Shown in pieces: positions 51,545 to 60,470 of a stretch of 64,000 bases of DNA (position 1 is its first letter; each line of letters starts with the position of its first letter). The notes below the pieces were generated by a model, which searched no databases, had not been told where the DNA came from, and was given only the letters and a program-made list of their open reading frames with translations. The stretch is taken from the NCBI GenBank assembly GCA_029959615.1, contig JASCOD010000002.1:434001-498000 (forward strand). Reading direction: 5' to 3'. The DNA comes from Flavobacteriaceae bacterium PS02338 (lineage in GTDB: Bacteria; Bacteroidota; Bacteroidia; Sphingobacteriales; Sphingobacteriaceae). Made by a program: the position numbers and the translations under genes.

Positions 51545-52126
51545 TTAATTCAAATCAAAAGGAATTGCTTTTTTGAGTTCATGGAAAGTTTCCAAATCAG
51601 TTTCCGCATTATTACCACTAACCAGCTTACCTTTTAAATCGGTTGTAAACTCAAATTTTTTGCCTTTTATGATGTCGTCTTTTGATTTAACTTCCATAAA
51701 ATTTGTTTTGTAATCGTAACGTTGTTGAATCACTTCTATTTTGTTGTTTTTAAATTGATAGATATAGACGTTCTTTCCTGATTCTCCGTAAAAGGTAATT
51801 TCAATTTTGTCAATTCTATCATTTTGATAAAAAGCTTTACCTTCATTCCCTTCTGCACTAAAATCTCCTTCTAACGAGAAGATATATGCTTTTAAATTCT
51901 TATAGCTTTGTTTTCGAATAACCTGCTTGATAGAATCTAGATTGAAATATTTTTCGTTGATGCTTAACTTAGAAAGAGTGTCTTTTAAATCGTTAAATTG
52001 TTTTTCCTTGCTTAAGGATATACTATCTTGAAATGAAATGATAGTATCTTTCTTTACTTTGGTAGCTTTATCCGAATTACAAGCTATAATAGCGATACAA
52101 CAGAGTAGCAAAAAATATCTTGTCAT
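51545..52126 (-). CDS. Hypothetical lipoprotein (193 aa)
   Basis: The signal peptide with lipobox MTRYFLLLCCIAIIACNSDK (Cys about residue 16) is followed by a polar helix and a strand-rich domain (DRIDKIEITFYGESGKNVYIYQFKNNKIEVIQQRYDY). It is likely anchored in the inner or outer membrane facing the periplasm. No family is recognised. It starts 8 bp after the CarboxypepD_reg gene, so the two are probably co-transcribed. Confidence 0.72.
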   Translation of the reverse strand: MTRYFLLLCCIAIIACNSDKATKVKKDTIISFQDSISLSKEKQFNDLKDTLSKLSINEKYFNLDSIKQVIRKQSYKNLKAYIFSLEGDFSAEGNEGKAFYQNDRIDKIEITFYGESGKNVYIYQFKNNKIEVIQQRYDYKTNFMEVKSKDDIIKGKKFEFTTDLKGKLVSGNNAETDLETFHELKKAIPFDLN

Positions 52127-52134
52127 TCCCTAAG

Positions 52135-52995
52135 TTAATTCTTTTTCGAGAAATCTATCTTGTTGGCATATTGTTTTTTAATTTCAACCAACACCACACC
52201 ATTAGCACCTTTTGCACCATAGATAGCCGTCGATTTTGCATCTTTTAAAATGTCAATCTTTTCAATCCACTCAGGATTAATCTGTTTGATATTACCTTCG
52301 CAACTTTTCTTACCTGAATAAACAATATATAGCGGCTCGCTAGATGTAGATATGCTTGAAATTCCGCCCAACATGATACGTCGCTCGCCCATTTTTACCA
52401 ACATTTCATTAGCCGCTGTTTTTTCTACCGTGATAAATCCGTTCAATTCAAATAAGAGTTTACTTTCCTTATCTGTCGCTGCTATTGATAATTTGAAATT
52501 CCCAGCGCTATCCGTTATCGCAATCACATTGTTAAAACCTTTTCTTTTGATTTTAACATTCGCTAAGGGTTTTCCAGTTTCTTCGTCAAGTACTTTTCCA
52601 GTTACGATATATTCCTTTGGTGTTTGAATTTCACTAGTAGAAATTGGGAAGACATCAGAAGATTTCAAGTTGTCACTTTGTACAACAACTGGCTTTAGTT
52701 CGGCTGCTTTAGCTGGCGTAAAAATACTAGCACCCAGTGCAATAGGCAATAACCATTTCCAATTACTTTTTTGAGGAAGAACAACCAAATCTCGTTGAAG
52801 TTGACTAGACAATAAGCGTCCGCAAACATTATCTTTTGTCTTATTAAAAAATGCAATCAGCTCTGCGTCTGTTTTCGTGGTTAAATCTACGATATGCTTG
52901 GTACAGGTATCGCAATAGCGTCCAGCTTTAGAAGGTTGCATTGCATCCCAATTCTCGGTGCAGGGGTTTGTAAGTAACAGTTGTTGCTTATTCAT
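52135..52995 (-). CDS. Cys-motif / CarboxypepD_reg-like / TonB-plug-like membrane protein
   Basis: A 286-residue protein with no signal peptide but a cysteine motif in NPCTENWDAMQPSKAGRYCDTCTKHIVDLT (Cys about 12, 28, 31). A membrane helix follows (WLLPIALGASIF, about 80-92), then a carboxypeptidase-regulatory-like Ig domain (YIVTGKVLDEETGKPLANVKIKRK) and a C-terminal segment IDILKDAKSTAIYGAKGANGVVLVEIKK, which closely resembles the plug of SusC-type TonB-dependent receptors. The barrel is absent. Such short forms recur in Bacteroidota and may be signalling or scaffold proteins (inference). Confidence 0.8.
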   Translation of the reverse strand: MNKQQLLLTNPCTENWDAMQPSKAGRYCDTCTKHIVDLTTKTDAELIAFFNKTKDNVCGRLLSSQLQRDLVVLPQKSNWKWLLPIALGASIFTPAKAAELKPVVVQSDNLKSSDVFPISTSEIQTPKEYIVTGKVLDEETGKPLANVKIKRKGFNNVIAITDSAGNFKLSIAATDKESKLLFELNGFITVEKTAANEMLVKMGERRIMLGGISSISTSSEPLYIVYSGKKSCEGNIKQINPEWIEKIDILKDAKSTAIYGAKGANGVVLVEIKKQYANKIDFSKKN

Positions 52996-53065
52996 CTATC
53001 TATTGATGTTTTAATTTACCTTTTTCCATAATAACAGCTTGTTTTTTATAGATGCATCTTATCAT

Positions 53066-54391
53066 TTACTCCTCTTTCAGCTTAATGTTTTCTTTCAAAT
53101 ATGCAGGTAATGTCTTTATGGAACCTGCCAATAATTTAGCATTCATAGTCTGTTCCTTTTTATTGGTTAAATAGTTATTATAGCTAGCAAATAGAAAATA
53201 GGCCAAAACTCTATTATAGTGGTCTAGATTTTCATCTTCAATCATGTATAAAATTTGCGCTTTAAATTCTTCTTTACTCGTAGATTCCGAAATTGCTCTT
53301 CCCAACCTTCCAATGCTACCGTAATAATGATTGCTGGCTGGGTTTTCTACCCTCAACGAAATTCCAACCAATAGATCTACCACATTGATATTCAGTTCTT
53401 CTAATTCTTTAATGTAGGTTTGGCGTTGCGCATAGGCGTAACTTCCGTCAGAAACCCGGTCAAACCTGTCGTTCATAATGTCTAGATGAGATTTCAAAAA
53501 AACCTCCCAGTTAGTAGTCTCTGCAGAAAGCATGGCGATATTAACGGCATGCGTTCTCGGTCTACTATCCATACTACAGCCTCCAACTACTTTTGTAGAA
53601 CGCATTTCTTCCAATAAACTTCGCTTGGTTAGCTCAGGCAGATTTTCCCAGTTGTTAGGCAAATCTACCCAGCCTGTTTTTAAATTATCTTTAAATTTGG
53701 CAGTAGCGGTATCAATAAGGCAGTCAGAATAGCCAATTTGCCTGGCATATTTTAATGGAAGCGAAATAGCGGAGAAATCTTCTGTAAAATAGAATGCAGT
53801 AATCGACTCTTTGGAGTAGTTTGTTTTTTTATGGTAACTAAATACCCATGAATTTTTAAGTGGTTGCTGATATAAATTGTCATTATTATTTTTACTGATC
53901 TGAAAGCTATCGTCGCCGTTTAAATCAACTTTGTTAAATTCAACGATGTCATTTCCTCTATAATTTTTGTATTTATACTTTACAACTAATACGTTGCTAT
54001 TTACAATAGCATTAGGGTATTTTAAGATAAAGTCTTTAAATGAGATGTTATTTTCAATGTCTTTTTTTGCTTGCGCCACATTAGTGGTATCAAGTTTAAG
54101 GGTATGAGCTATAGTTTGTAGTTTCGAATTATAAGACTTGTTGAAATCACAAACCTTATATTTTAAATTTAAGGAATCTACAATATGCGCTAGTTTACCC
54201 ATTGTTTTTTCACTGTAAATAAGGCCATTCTTATAAGTTACAAATTCAGTTTGCCCATACACATGTATCGATAAAAACAGGGTTGATACTAGAAAGATAA
54301 TTGCATGAACATTTATAAATGCAGCAACTTTTAAATGATGCATGCCCCTATTCCTTGAGCATGTATTGATGGCGGGTATCAGCTGTTTCAT
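53066..54391 (-). CDS. Hypothetical secreted protein (441 aa)
   Basis: An N-terminal hydrophobic segment lies near residues 30-47 (AIIFLVSTLFLSIHVYGQ); an internal Met at residue 17 would give a better signal peptide start. The rest is soluble: a strand-rich first half (NVLVVKYKYKNYRGNDIVEFN) and a helical second half (WEVFLKSHLDIMNDRFDRVSDGSYAYAQRQTYIKELEELNINVVDLLVGISLRVEN). No known family. It is on the same strand as the preceding minus-strand genes but about 70 bp away. Confidence 0.7.
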   Translation of the reverse strand: MKQLIPAINTCSRNRGMHHLKVAAFINVHAIIFLVSTLFLSIHVYGQTEFVTYKNGLIYSEKTMGKLAHIVDSLNLKYKVCDFNKSYNSKLQTIAHTLKLDTTNVAQAKKDIENNISFKDFILKYPNAIVNSNVLVVKYKYKNYRGNDIVEFNKVDLNGDDSFQISKNNNDNLYQQPLKNSWVFSYHKKTNYSKESITAFYFTEDFSAISLPLKYARQIGYSDCLIDTATAKFKDNLKTGWVDLPNNWENLPELTKRSLLEEMRSTKVVGGCSMDSRPRTHAVNIAMLSAETTNWEVFLKSHLDIMNDRFDRVSDGSYAYAQRQTYIKELEELNINVVDLLVGISLRVENPASNHYYGSIGRLGRAISESTSKEEFKAQILYMIEDENLDHYNRVLAYFLFASYNNYLTNKKEQTMNAKLLAGSIKTLPAYLKENIKLKEE

Positions 54392-54554
54392 AATTCTTTT
54401 TTATAGCTTGATGCTCGTATTTAAGAAATTCCATACAAAAACTGATATTTTCTGCCAACGGTTAATGAAGTTTAATAGCAGTAAAAATAACTTCGGTGGG
54501 TTGCACTTTTTTGTAAGCTAACTAAATCATATTTTCGTATAAAAAACCTATGAT

Positions 54555-56159
54555 ATGCATCATAATCTACTTTTGATATTAGCACTACTTTTTGTTATTT
54601 TTCTTTTGGTGATGTTGGCCCAAAGAATTAAAGTAGCTTACCCTATTTTTTTAGTATTAGCTGGCTTGGGGATTAGTTTTATACCAGGTATACCAGTGCT
54701 ACACCTCGATCCGGATTTGATTTTCTTGATATTTTTACCACCACTACTTTACGAAGCAGCTTGGTATACTTCATGGAATGATTTCTGGAAATGGAAGCGA
54801 CCAATTGCGTTATTAGCTTTTGGATTGGTATTCTTTACTTCTACTGTCATTGCATATACTTCCGCATCTTTAATTCCGGGCTTTACGCTAGCGCTTGGAT
54901 TCTTATTGGGCGGTATTGTTTCTCCGCCAGATGCAGTAGCTGCTGCAACCGTGCTAAAAGGAATGAGGGTACCTAAACGTGTACTTACCATATTGGAAGG
55001 TGAAAGTTTAGTGAATGATGCTTCTTCACTGATTGTCTTCAAGTTTGCTTTGGCGGCAGTATTAACGGGTACTTTTTCTATGCAGCAAGCTACTGGTCAA
55101 TTCTTCTTGGTAGCAGGAATGGGAGTTGTTATAGGTTTGGCTGGTGCACACGTGATGTACTTTATTCATCGCTTTTTACCTACTACGCCAGCAATTGATG
55201 CTGCATTAACAGTAATGACACCTTATATTTTGTTTTTAGCTGCCGAGCAGTTTCACTATTCGGGCGTAATGGCCGTAGTTAGTGGTGGTCTGTTTATTTC
55301 TTGGCGATCTCACGAGATATTTAAAACGGGCAGCACTAGATTGAATATGTTGGGCGTTTGGACCACGCTTATTTTCGTGATGAACGCTTTAGTTTTCGTT
55401 CTTATCGGGTTAGAACTCCCAGAAATTATTCATGGTTTGGGAGAGTATTCTATTTGGGATGGCATCAGGTACGGATTGATTATCAGTGCGATTACTATAG
55501 CCTTGCGGTTTTTATGGGTGTATCCCGCCGCTTTTGTACCGAGATGGCTGAGTGCTAAAATTAGAAAAGATCCATCTCCTGGTTGGAAAGGACCTTTGGT
55601 AATCGGTTGGGCTGGTATGCGTGGTGTGGTATCGTTGGCTACAGCTTTATCTATTCCTTTATTAATGGATGGTAATGCTTTCCCTCATCGCAACATCATC
55701 ATCTTCATCACCTTCGTGGTTATTTTTATTACGTTGGTAGTACAAGGATTGACTTTGCCTTTCATTATTAAGCTCATTAAAATAGAAGAAATTGATAACA
55801 TTGCCCGTAGCGAGGAACAACAGACTGGTATTCAGTTGAAACTGGATGAACTAGCTTTAGCCATCATTAACCAACATCATTTAGATAAAACTAAGGAAAA
55901 TGAGCTGGTTGGCTTTTATAAAGATGGCTTAGAATCTAATATCACTGAAGGTAGAAAACAACTTGCTTCTTTGGAATGTAATGAAACGGAAATTGAGGAA
56001 ATTCATGTGTATCAGCATGTATTACTTGATATTTATGCAGCGCAAAGAAAAGAGCTATTCGAACTTCGTAAGGGAAAAGTTTATACCGATGAAGAAATAA
56101 GAAAAGCTGAATTACAGCTAGATTTAAACGAATTGAAAATTACAGGAGCAGGTCACTAA
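54555..56159 (+). CDS. Na+/H+ antiporter (CPA1/NhaP type)
   Basis: A 534-residue monovalent cation:proton antiporter with about 12 membrane helices. Family signatures include LIFLIFLPPLLYEAAW, GGIVSPPDAVAAATVLKGMRVPKRVLTILEGESLVNDASSLIVFKFA (the conserved ND/DA transport residues) and WAGMRGVVSLATALSIP. A cytosolic helical tail of about 110 residues follows the last span. The role is pH and sodium homeostasis. It is followed 9 bp later by a bestrophin-like channel, probably in one operon. Confidence 0.93.
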   Translation: MHHNLLLILALLFVIFLLVMLAQRIKVAYPIFLVLAGLGISFIPGIPVLHLDPDLIFLIFLPPLLYEAAWYTSWNDFWKWKRPIALLAFGLVFFTSTVIAYTSASLIPGFTLALGFLLGGIVSPPDAVAAATVLKGMRVPKRVLTILEGESLVNDASSLIVFKFALAAVLTGTFSMQQATGQFFLVAGMGVVIGLAGAHVMYFIHRFLPTTPAIDAALTVMTPYILFLAAEQFHYSGVMAVVSGGLFISWRSHEIFKTGSTRLNMLGVWTTLIFVMNALVFVLIGLELPEIIHGLGEYSIWDGIRYGLIISAITIALRFLWVYPAAFVPRWLSAKIRKDPSPGWKGPLVIGWAGMRGVVSLATALSIPLLMDGNAFPHRNIIIFITFVVIFITLVVQGLTLPFIIKLIKIEEIDNIARSEEQQTGIQLKLDELALAIINQHHLDKTKENELVGFYKDGLESNITEGRKQLASLECNETEIEEIHVYQHVLLDIYAAQRKELFELRKGKVYTDEEIRKAELQLDLNELKITGAGH

Positions 56160-56168
56160 CACCATCTT

Positions 56169-57176
56169 ATGAACAGCGGAAGACTATATAAACTACGGCA
56201 TTTCATTCCTTGGACGAGGAAGAAAATCTATTACCTGATTGTAATTAGCGCTATTCCTACTACCCTATATTATTTCTTTGAACTGAAGTGGTTGGCTATT
56301 CCTTGGGTGCCGGTTGCTCTGGTAGGTACAGCTACTGCCTTTATTGCTGGTTTTAGAAATACACAAACCTACAATCGTTTATGGGAGGCTAGACAGATTT
56401 GGGGAGCCATTGTAAATAATAGCAGAGCTCGGGGAATCATGGTAAAGGATATGGTTAGGGATACGGATGCCGCCAATGAAAAAGCATTGCATCAAGACCT
56501 CATTTATCGTCACTTTGCATGGTTGACGGCCTTAAGATTTCAATTGAGAGAAAGTAGAGGTTGGGAAAATGTAAAAACCAAGAGCTATAACAGAGAGTAT
56601 TTGAAGTATTATACTGTTCCTGAATGGGAGGCCGACTTATCTGATGAGTTAAAGAAATACATGGATGATGACGAACTCAAGAACATCCTTAAAAAGAAAA
56701 ACAAAGCTGCTCAAATTTTGGCATTGCAATCAACACGTTTACGCTCTTTAAATGAACAAGGCAAAATAAACGATTTGAACTATGTGGAAATGCAGGCTTT
56801 ACTGAAAGAGCTTTATGACCAGCAGGGCAAAAACGAACGTATTAAAAACTTCCCTTATCCTCGACAGTTTGCAAGTATCAATGTGATGTTCGTTTACTTG
56901 CTTTCTATTGTTTTACCGCTAGGCTTTCTAAGTGAGTTCTCTAAAATTGGAGCAGATTGTGTATGGTTAACAATTCCGGTTAGTATAGTAGTTGGCTGGG
57001 TATTTTTTACTTTAGAGCAGATTGGAGAAAGTACTGAAAATCCGTTTGAGGGCAGTGCTAATGATGTACCTATTACTTCAATGAGCCGTGCTATTGAAAT
57101 TGATTTGCGTGATATGTTTGGGGAAGATAATTTGCCAGAGCCTTTGGTAGCGAATAGTAATCATATTTTGATGTAG
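56169..57176 (+). CDS. Bestrophin family ion channel
   Basis: A 335-residue bestrophin-like (UPF0187/RFP-TM) protein. Visible features: an N-terminal span (YYLIVISAIPTTLYYFFE), ATAFIAGFRNTQTYNRLWEARQIWGAIVNNSRARG (conserved early motif), YPRQFASINVMFVYLLSIVLPLGF, and the C-terminal GWVFFTLEQIGESTENPFEGSANDVPI. Bacterial homologues form pentameric channels, cation-selective where tested. It is paired with the antiporter gene, suggesting ion homeostasis. A second member is at 58238-59098. Confidence 0.92.
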   Translation: MNSGRLYKLRHFIPWTRKKIYYLIVISAIPTTLYYFFELKWLAIPWVPVALVGTATAFIAGFRNTQTYNRLWEARQIWGAIVNNSRARGIMVKDMVRDTDAANEKALHQDLIYRHFAWLTALRFQLRESRGWENVKTKSYNREYLKYYTVPEWEADLSDELKKYMDDDELKNILKKKNKAAQILALQSTRLRSLNEQGKINDLNYVEMQALLKELYDQQGKNERIKNFPYPRQFASINVMFVYLLSIVLPLGFLSEFSKIGADCVWLTIPVSIVVGWVFFTLEQIGESTENPFEGSANDVPITSMSRAIEIDLRDMFGEDNLPEPLVANSNHILM

Positions 57177-57189
57177 GTTGATTTCTTTT

Positions 57190-57250
57190 CGAGGAAGCAC
57201 GAAGTAATCTCTACACGCTTTAAGATTGCTTCGTGCCTCGCAATGACGGG
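57190..57250. repeat. REP-like palindrome (third copy)
   Basis: The right arm AGATTGCTTCGTGCCTCGCAATGACG (57223-57248) is almost identical to that at 10883-10909. The left arm (57190-57210) is shorter and has a few changes. It lies between the convergent bestrophin and HDAC-like genes. Confidence 0.8.
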
Positions 57251-57268
57251 CATGGAGCAAATCTATTT

Positions 57269-58171
57269 TCAAATAAACAAATCAAAAGCTGTTCTAAATG
57301 TATTACAATGTGCGTCTACAATGATTTTAATATCTTCAGAATAACCTCCGCCCATACTCACCTGCAAAGGCAGACTATGTTTAATACAAGTTTCAAAAAC
57401 GATTTGGTCGCGTTGTTTACAGGCGGCTTTACTCAAAGCTAACTTTCCCAGTTTATCGCTTTCTAAAACATCAACGCCAGAAAGGTAAAACACAAAATCC
57501 GGACGATGCCTTTTGATAATCGACGGCAAGTTCTCGTTCAAAATGTTGAGGAATTCATCATCATTGGTTCCATCGGCCAATGGGATATCTAAGTCTGATT
57601 GCTCTTTTCGGAACGGGAAATTTTTATCGCCATGCATAGAAAAGGTAAAAACTCGTTCTTCTTTCTCGAAGATTTCGGCAGTGCCATTTCCTTGATGGAC
57701 ATCTAAATCTACAATGAGAATACGTTTGGCGAGTTCTTTCCTAAGCAGGTAACTTGCGGCAATGGCTTGGTCGTTTAGTAAGCAAAAACCCTCACCCCAG
57801 TTGCTGCCAGCATGATGTGTGCCGCCTGCTACGTTAAAAGCAACACCATATTTTTGTGCGTAAATTGCTCCATGTATGGTTCCTTGCGCTATTCTAATTT
57901 CTCGCTCTACCAATTGCGCATCTAATGGAAATCCAATTCTCCGTTGCTCTTGATAAGGCAATGTCAATTCTTTTAACTGCTGCCAGTAATTTGCATCGTG
58001 AATTGCAATTACATTTTCTTCTGCAGTTGGTTCCGGTGCAAATAAATGACGTTCTTCAATAGTACCTTCGTGTAATAATTGCGCTGGTATCAACTCATAT
58101 TTCACCATCGGAAAACGGTGTCCTTCTGGTAATGGATGTGCATATATGGGATGATAGGCGATTTTAATCAT
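57269..58171 (-). CDS. Histone deacetylase family protein
   Basis: A 300-residue zinc amidohydrolase of the class II-like HDAC/acetoin-utilisation (AcuC/acetylpolyamine) superfamily. Zn-binding and catalytic motifs are visible: FNVAGGTHHAGSNWGEGFCLLNDQAIAA, ILIVDLDVHQGNGTAEIF (the DxDxHxGNG motif), YLSGVDVLESDKLGKL and MGGGYSED. It probably deacetylates small amines or lysine side chains; the target is unknown. It is on the minus strand, downstream of the second bestrophin gene but about 70 bp away. Confidence 0.93.
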   Translation of the reverse strand: MIKIAYHPIYAHPLPEGHRFPMVKYELIPAQLLHEGTIEERHLFAPEPTAEENVIAIHDANYWQQLKELTLPYQEQRRIGFPLDAQLVEREIRIAQGTIHGAIYAQKYGVAFNVAGGTHHAGSNWGEGFCLLNDQAIAASYLLRKELAKRILIVDLDVHQGNGTAEIFEKEERVFTFSMHGDKNFPFRKEQSDLDIPLADGTNDDEFLNILNENLPSIIKRHRPDFVFYLSGVDVLESDKLGKLALSKAACKQRDQIVFETCIKHSLPLQVSMGGGYSEDIKIIVDAHCNTFRTAFDLFI

Positions 58172-58237
58172 TAGAAGTGGTCAGGTATCAGGAGCTAGGT
58201 ATCAGTTAAACGATTAAACAATTTCAACAGTTAACCT

Positions 58238-59098
58238 TCAACTCAAAATTTCCCCTACATGCTTCTCAATATTGTTTGCAATTTCGTCTACTGGCAAATC
58301 GTTAGCATCTGTTCCAAAGGGATTTTCGATTTCTTCAGCAATTAGTTCTAAACTGGCCAATACATAAAGGATAAAAGGCACAATAGCGATAACAAAATAG
58401 CCTAAGCTAAACACCCATCCAAACGGTAAGGTAATTACGTAAACGAAGATGAATTTCTTAATAAAAGCACTGTAAGAATATGGAATTGGTGTATTCTTGA
58501 TCCGTTCACAAGCACCGCATACATCTGTGAATTGGGTGCTGTCTGTACTGAGCGTAATCAATTGTTCTCCAGTAATTTTACCTTCTCTATTTAAATCAAA
58601 AAGTTTGTTGGTTATGCTTACTGCTACTTGATTTGGAATGTGTTTTCCACCATCAATTTCTATTAAAATACTGTTCTTGCCAAAATATTGTTTTTCGCGA
58701 AGATGTTCCTTTAGAGCAAATGCATATTTAGGAATAGCATATTTGAAAAACTCCTTGTCCTCCTTGCTTAAGTTCAATGCGTTGATGCGAATTGCAAAGT
58801 TTCTACTTACATTTACTAAGCTTCCGAGTAATCTTCTACCTTCCCACCATCTATCGTAAGATGTGTTGGTTCTAAAAACTAGCAGCATCGAAATCACGAA
58901 TCCTAATAGATTGTGCATCATACCTACATTTTTAATATAGGTTGTTTCTGCCAGTTTTAGGTGATTTAGCTCAAGATATGCTATTATTCCAGAGAATATG
59001 GATACGCTTAACATCAGTTTCCAAAGTTGATGAAACGTATCTGCCTTGTGAAACTTGAATATAAAACTAAGCCACTCTTTTGGATTATAGTTAATCAT
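58238..59098 (-). CDS. Bestrophin family ion channel (second member)
   Basis: A 286-residue bestrophin-like channel. LGFVISMLLVFRTNTSYDRWWEGRRLLGSLVNVSRNFAIRIN is the family core motif, and the end GYFVIAIVPFILYVLASLELIAEEIENPFGTDANDLPVDE is the conserved C-terminal pore region. It is distinct from the longer copy at 56169. It starts 8 bp after kynU and is probably read from the same message. Confidence 0.92.
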   Translation of the reverse strand: MINYNPKEWLSFIFKFHKADTFHQLWKLMLSVSIFSGIIAYLELNHLKLAETTYIKNVGMMHNLLGFVISMLLVFRTNTSYDRWWEGRRLLGSLVNVSRNFAIRINALNLSKEDKEFFKYAIPKYAFALKEHLREKQYFGKNSILIEIDGGKHIPNQVAVSITNKLFDLNREGKITGEQLITLSTDSTQFTDVCGACERIKNTPIPYSYSAFIKKFIFVYVITLPFGWVFSLGYFVIAIVPFILYVLASLELIAEEIENPFGTDANDLPVDEIANNIEKHVGEILS

Positions 59099-59105
59099 TT
59101 TTTAT

Positions 59106-60383
59106 CTATTTACTTACAGCTAAAAGTAATTCTCCAGTTTTAAAAACATCTTCAAAACTGTTGTACATAGGTACCGCACTTAATCTAATTACATTGGGTT
59201 CCCGCCAATCTCCTAATACATTATTTTTTACCAAATGGTCGAAGATTTTTTTACCATTGCTTTTAGCAATGATAGAAACTTGTGCTCCTCTTTCATCTGC
59301 ATTTTTCGGTGTGATAATCTTAAACTGCTCAAAGCCTAGCGCTTTGTTCACTTCATCGATAATGTAAAACATATAGGCGCTTAATGCCCAACTTTTTTCT
59401 CTCAGTGGCTCCATAAAACCTACTTTTTCGAACAATTGCAAGGAGGCATGATATAGCGCCATTGGCATTACTTGTGTACAGCTTACCTGCCAACCATCAG
59501 CGCCTACTTCGGGTACAAAACCTTTTTCCATTAAAAAACGATTGCTCTCTTGGTAGCCCCACCAGCCCGCAAAGCGATGTAGAGATTGATCTGTGAAATG
59601 TTTCTCGTGCACAAAAATACCACTTATACCTCCTGGGCCAGCATTTTGGTATTTGTAAGAACACCAACAAGCAAAATCAACATCCCATTTGTGCAATTGT
59701 AATGGCACATTTCCAGCGGCATGTGCTAAGTCGAACCCTACTTTTGCACCAACCGAATGACCTGTTTTCGTGATGGCCTCCATATCAAATAACTGCCCGG
59801 TAAAGTAGTTGATACCTCCAAAAAGCACTAAGGCAATTTCATTACCGTTTTTTTCAATTTCAGCAATGATATCTCTAGTTCTAAGTGTGTATTCTCCTTC
59901 TTTTGGGGCTACTTCAATAATGGCTTCTTTGGGATCAAATCCGTGAAAACGTACTTGGCTTTCTATCGCATATTGATCGGAAGGGAAAGCTCCGGCTTCC
60001 ATGATAATCTTAAACCGTTCCTTGGTAGGGCGATAAAAACTCACCATTAACAAATGCAGGTTAACAGTTAAAGTATTCATCGGACAAACTTCTCGTTCGG
60101 AAGCACCAACAATGGGAGCCATCAATCTTTTCAGTTCCTTATGATAGAACATCCAAGGTTCTTGGCCTTCAAACCAACCCTCTACCGCTAGATTTTGCCA
60201 GTTGTCCAATTGCTTACCTAAAACATCCTTCGCTGATTTAGGTTGTAGTCCTAATGAGTTGCCACATAGGTAGATAAAAGGCTTTCCATTTTGTTGAGGA
60301 AACAGGTATTCGTTTCGGATTTCTTTCAAAGGATCTTGTTGATCCATCGATTGTGCAAAAGCTAAAGTATTTTCGAAGGTCAT
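59106..60383 (-). CDS. kynU: Kynureninase
   Basis: A 425-residue PLP-dependent enzyme of the tryptophan-to-anthranilate/kynurenine pathway, cleaving kynurenine or 3-hydroxykynurenine. Motifs: FIYLCGNSLGLQPKSAKDVL, NTLTVNLHLLMVSFYRPT, VGFDLAHAAGNVPLQLHKWDVDFACWCSYKYQNAGPGG (PLP Lys in SYKY), and RFAGWWGYQ. Length is normal. No other kyn gene is nearby; it is followed by a bestrophin-like gene. Confidence 0.96.
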   Translation of the reverse strand: MTFENTLAFAQSMDQQDPLKEIRNEYLFPQQNGKPFIYLCGNSLGLQPKSAKDVLGKQLDNWQNLAVEGWFEGQEPWMFYHKELKRLMAPIVGASEREVCPMNTLTVNLHLLMVSFYRPTKERFKIIMEAGAFPSDQYAIESQVRFHGFDPKEAIIEVAPKEGEYTLRTRDIIAEIEKNGNEIALVLFGGINYFTGQLFDMEAITKTGHSVGAKVGFDLAHAAGNVPLQLHKWDVDFACWCSYKYQNAGPGGISGIFVHEKHFTDQSLHRFAGWWGYQESNRFLMEKGFVPEVGADGWQVSCTQVMPMALYHASLQLFEKVGFMEPLREKSWALSAYMFYIIDEVNKALGFEQFKIITPKNADERGAQVSIIAKSNGKKIFDHLVKNNVLGDWREPNVIRLSAVPMYNSFEDVFKTGELLLAVSK

Positions 60384-60470
60384 TTTTATACAGGACTTAG
60401 TTACTAGGGATTAGGTATTAGTTGGATAAAGTTTAGAAAAAACTAACTCCTAGCCACTAACACCTAATAA

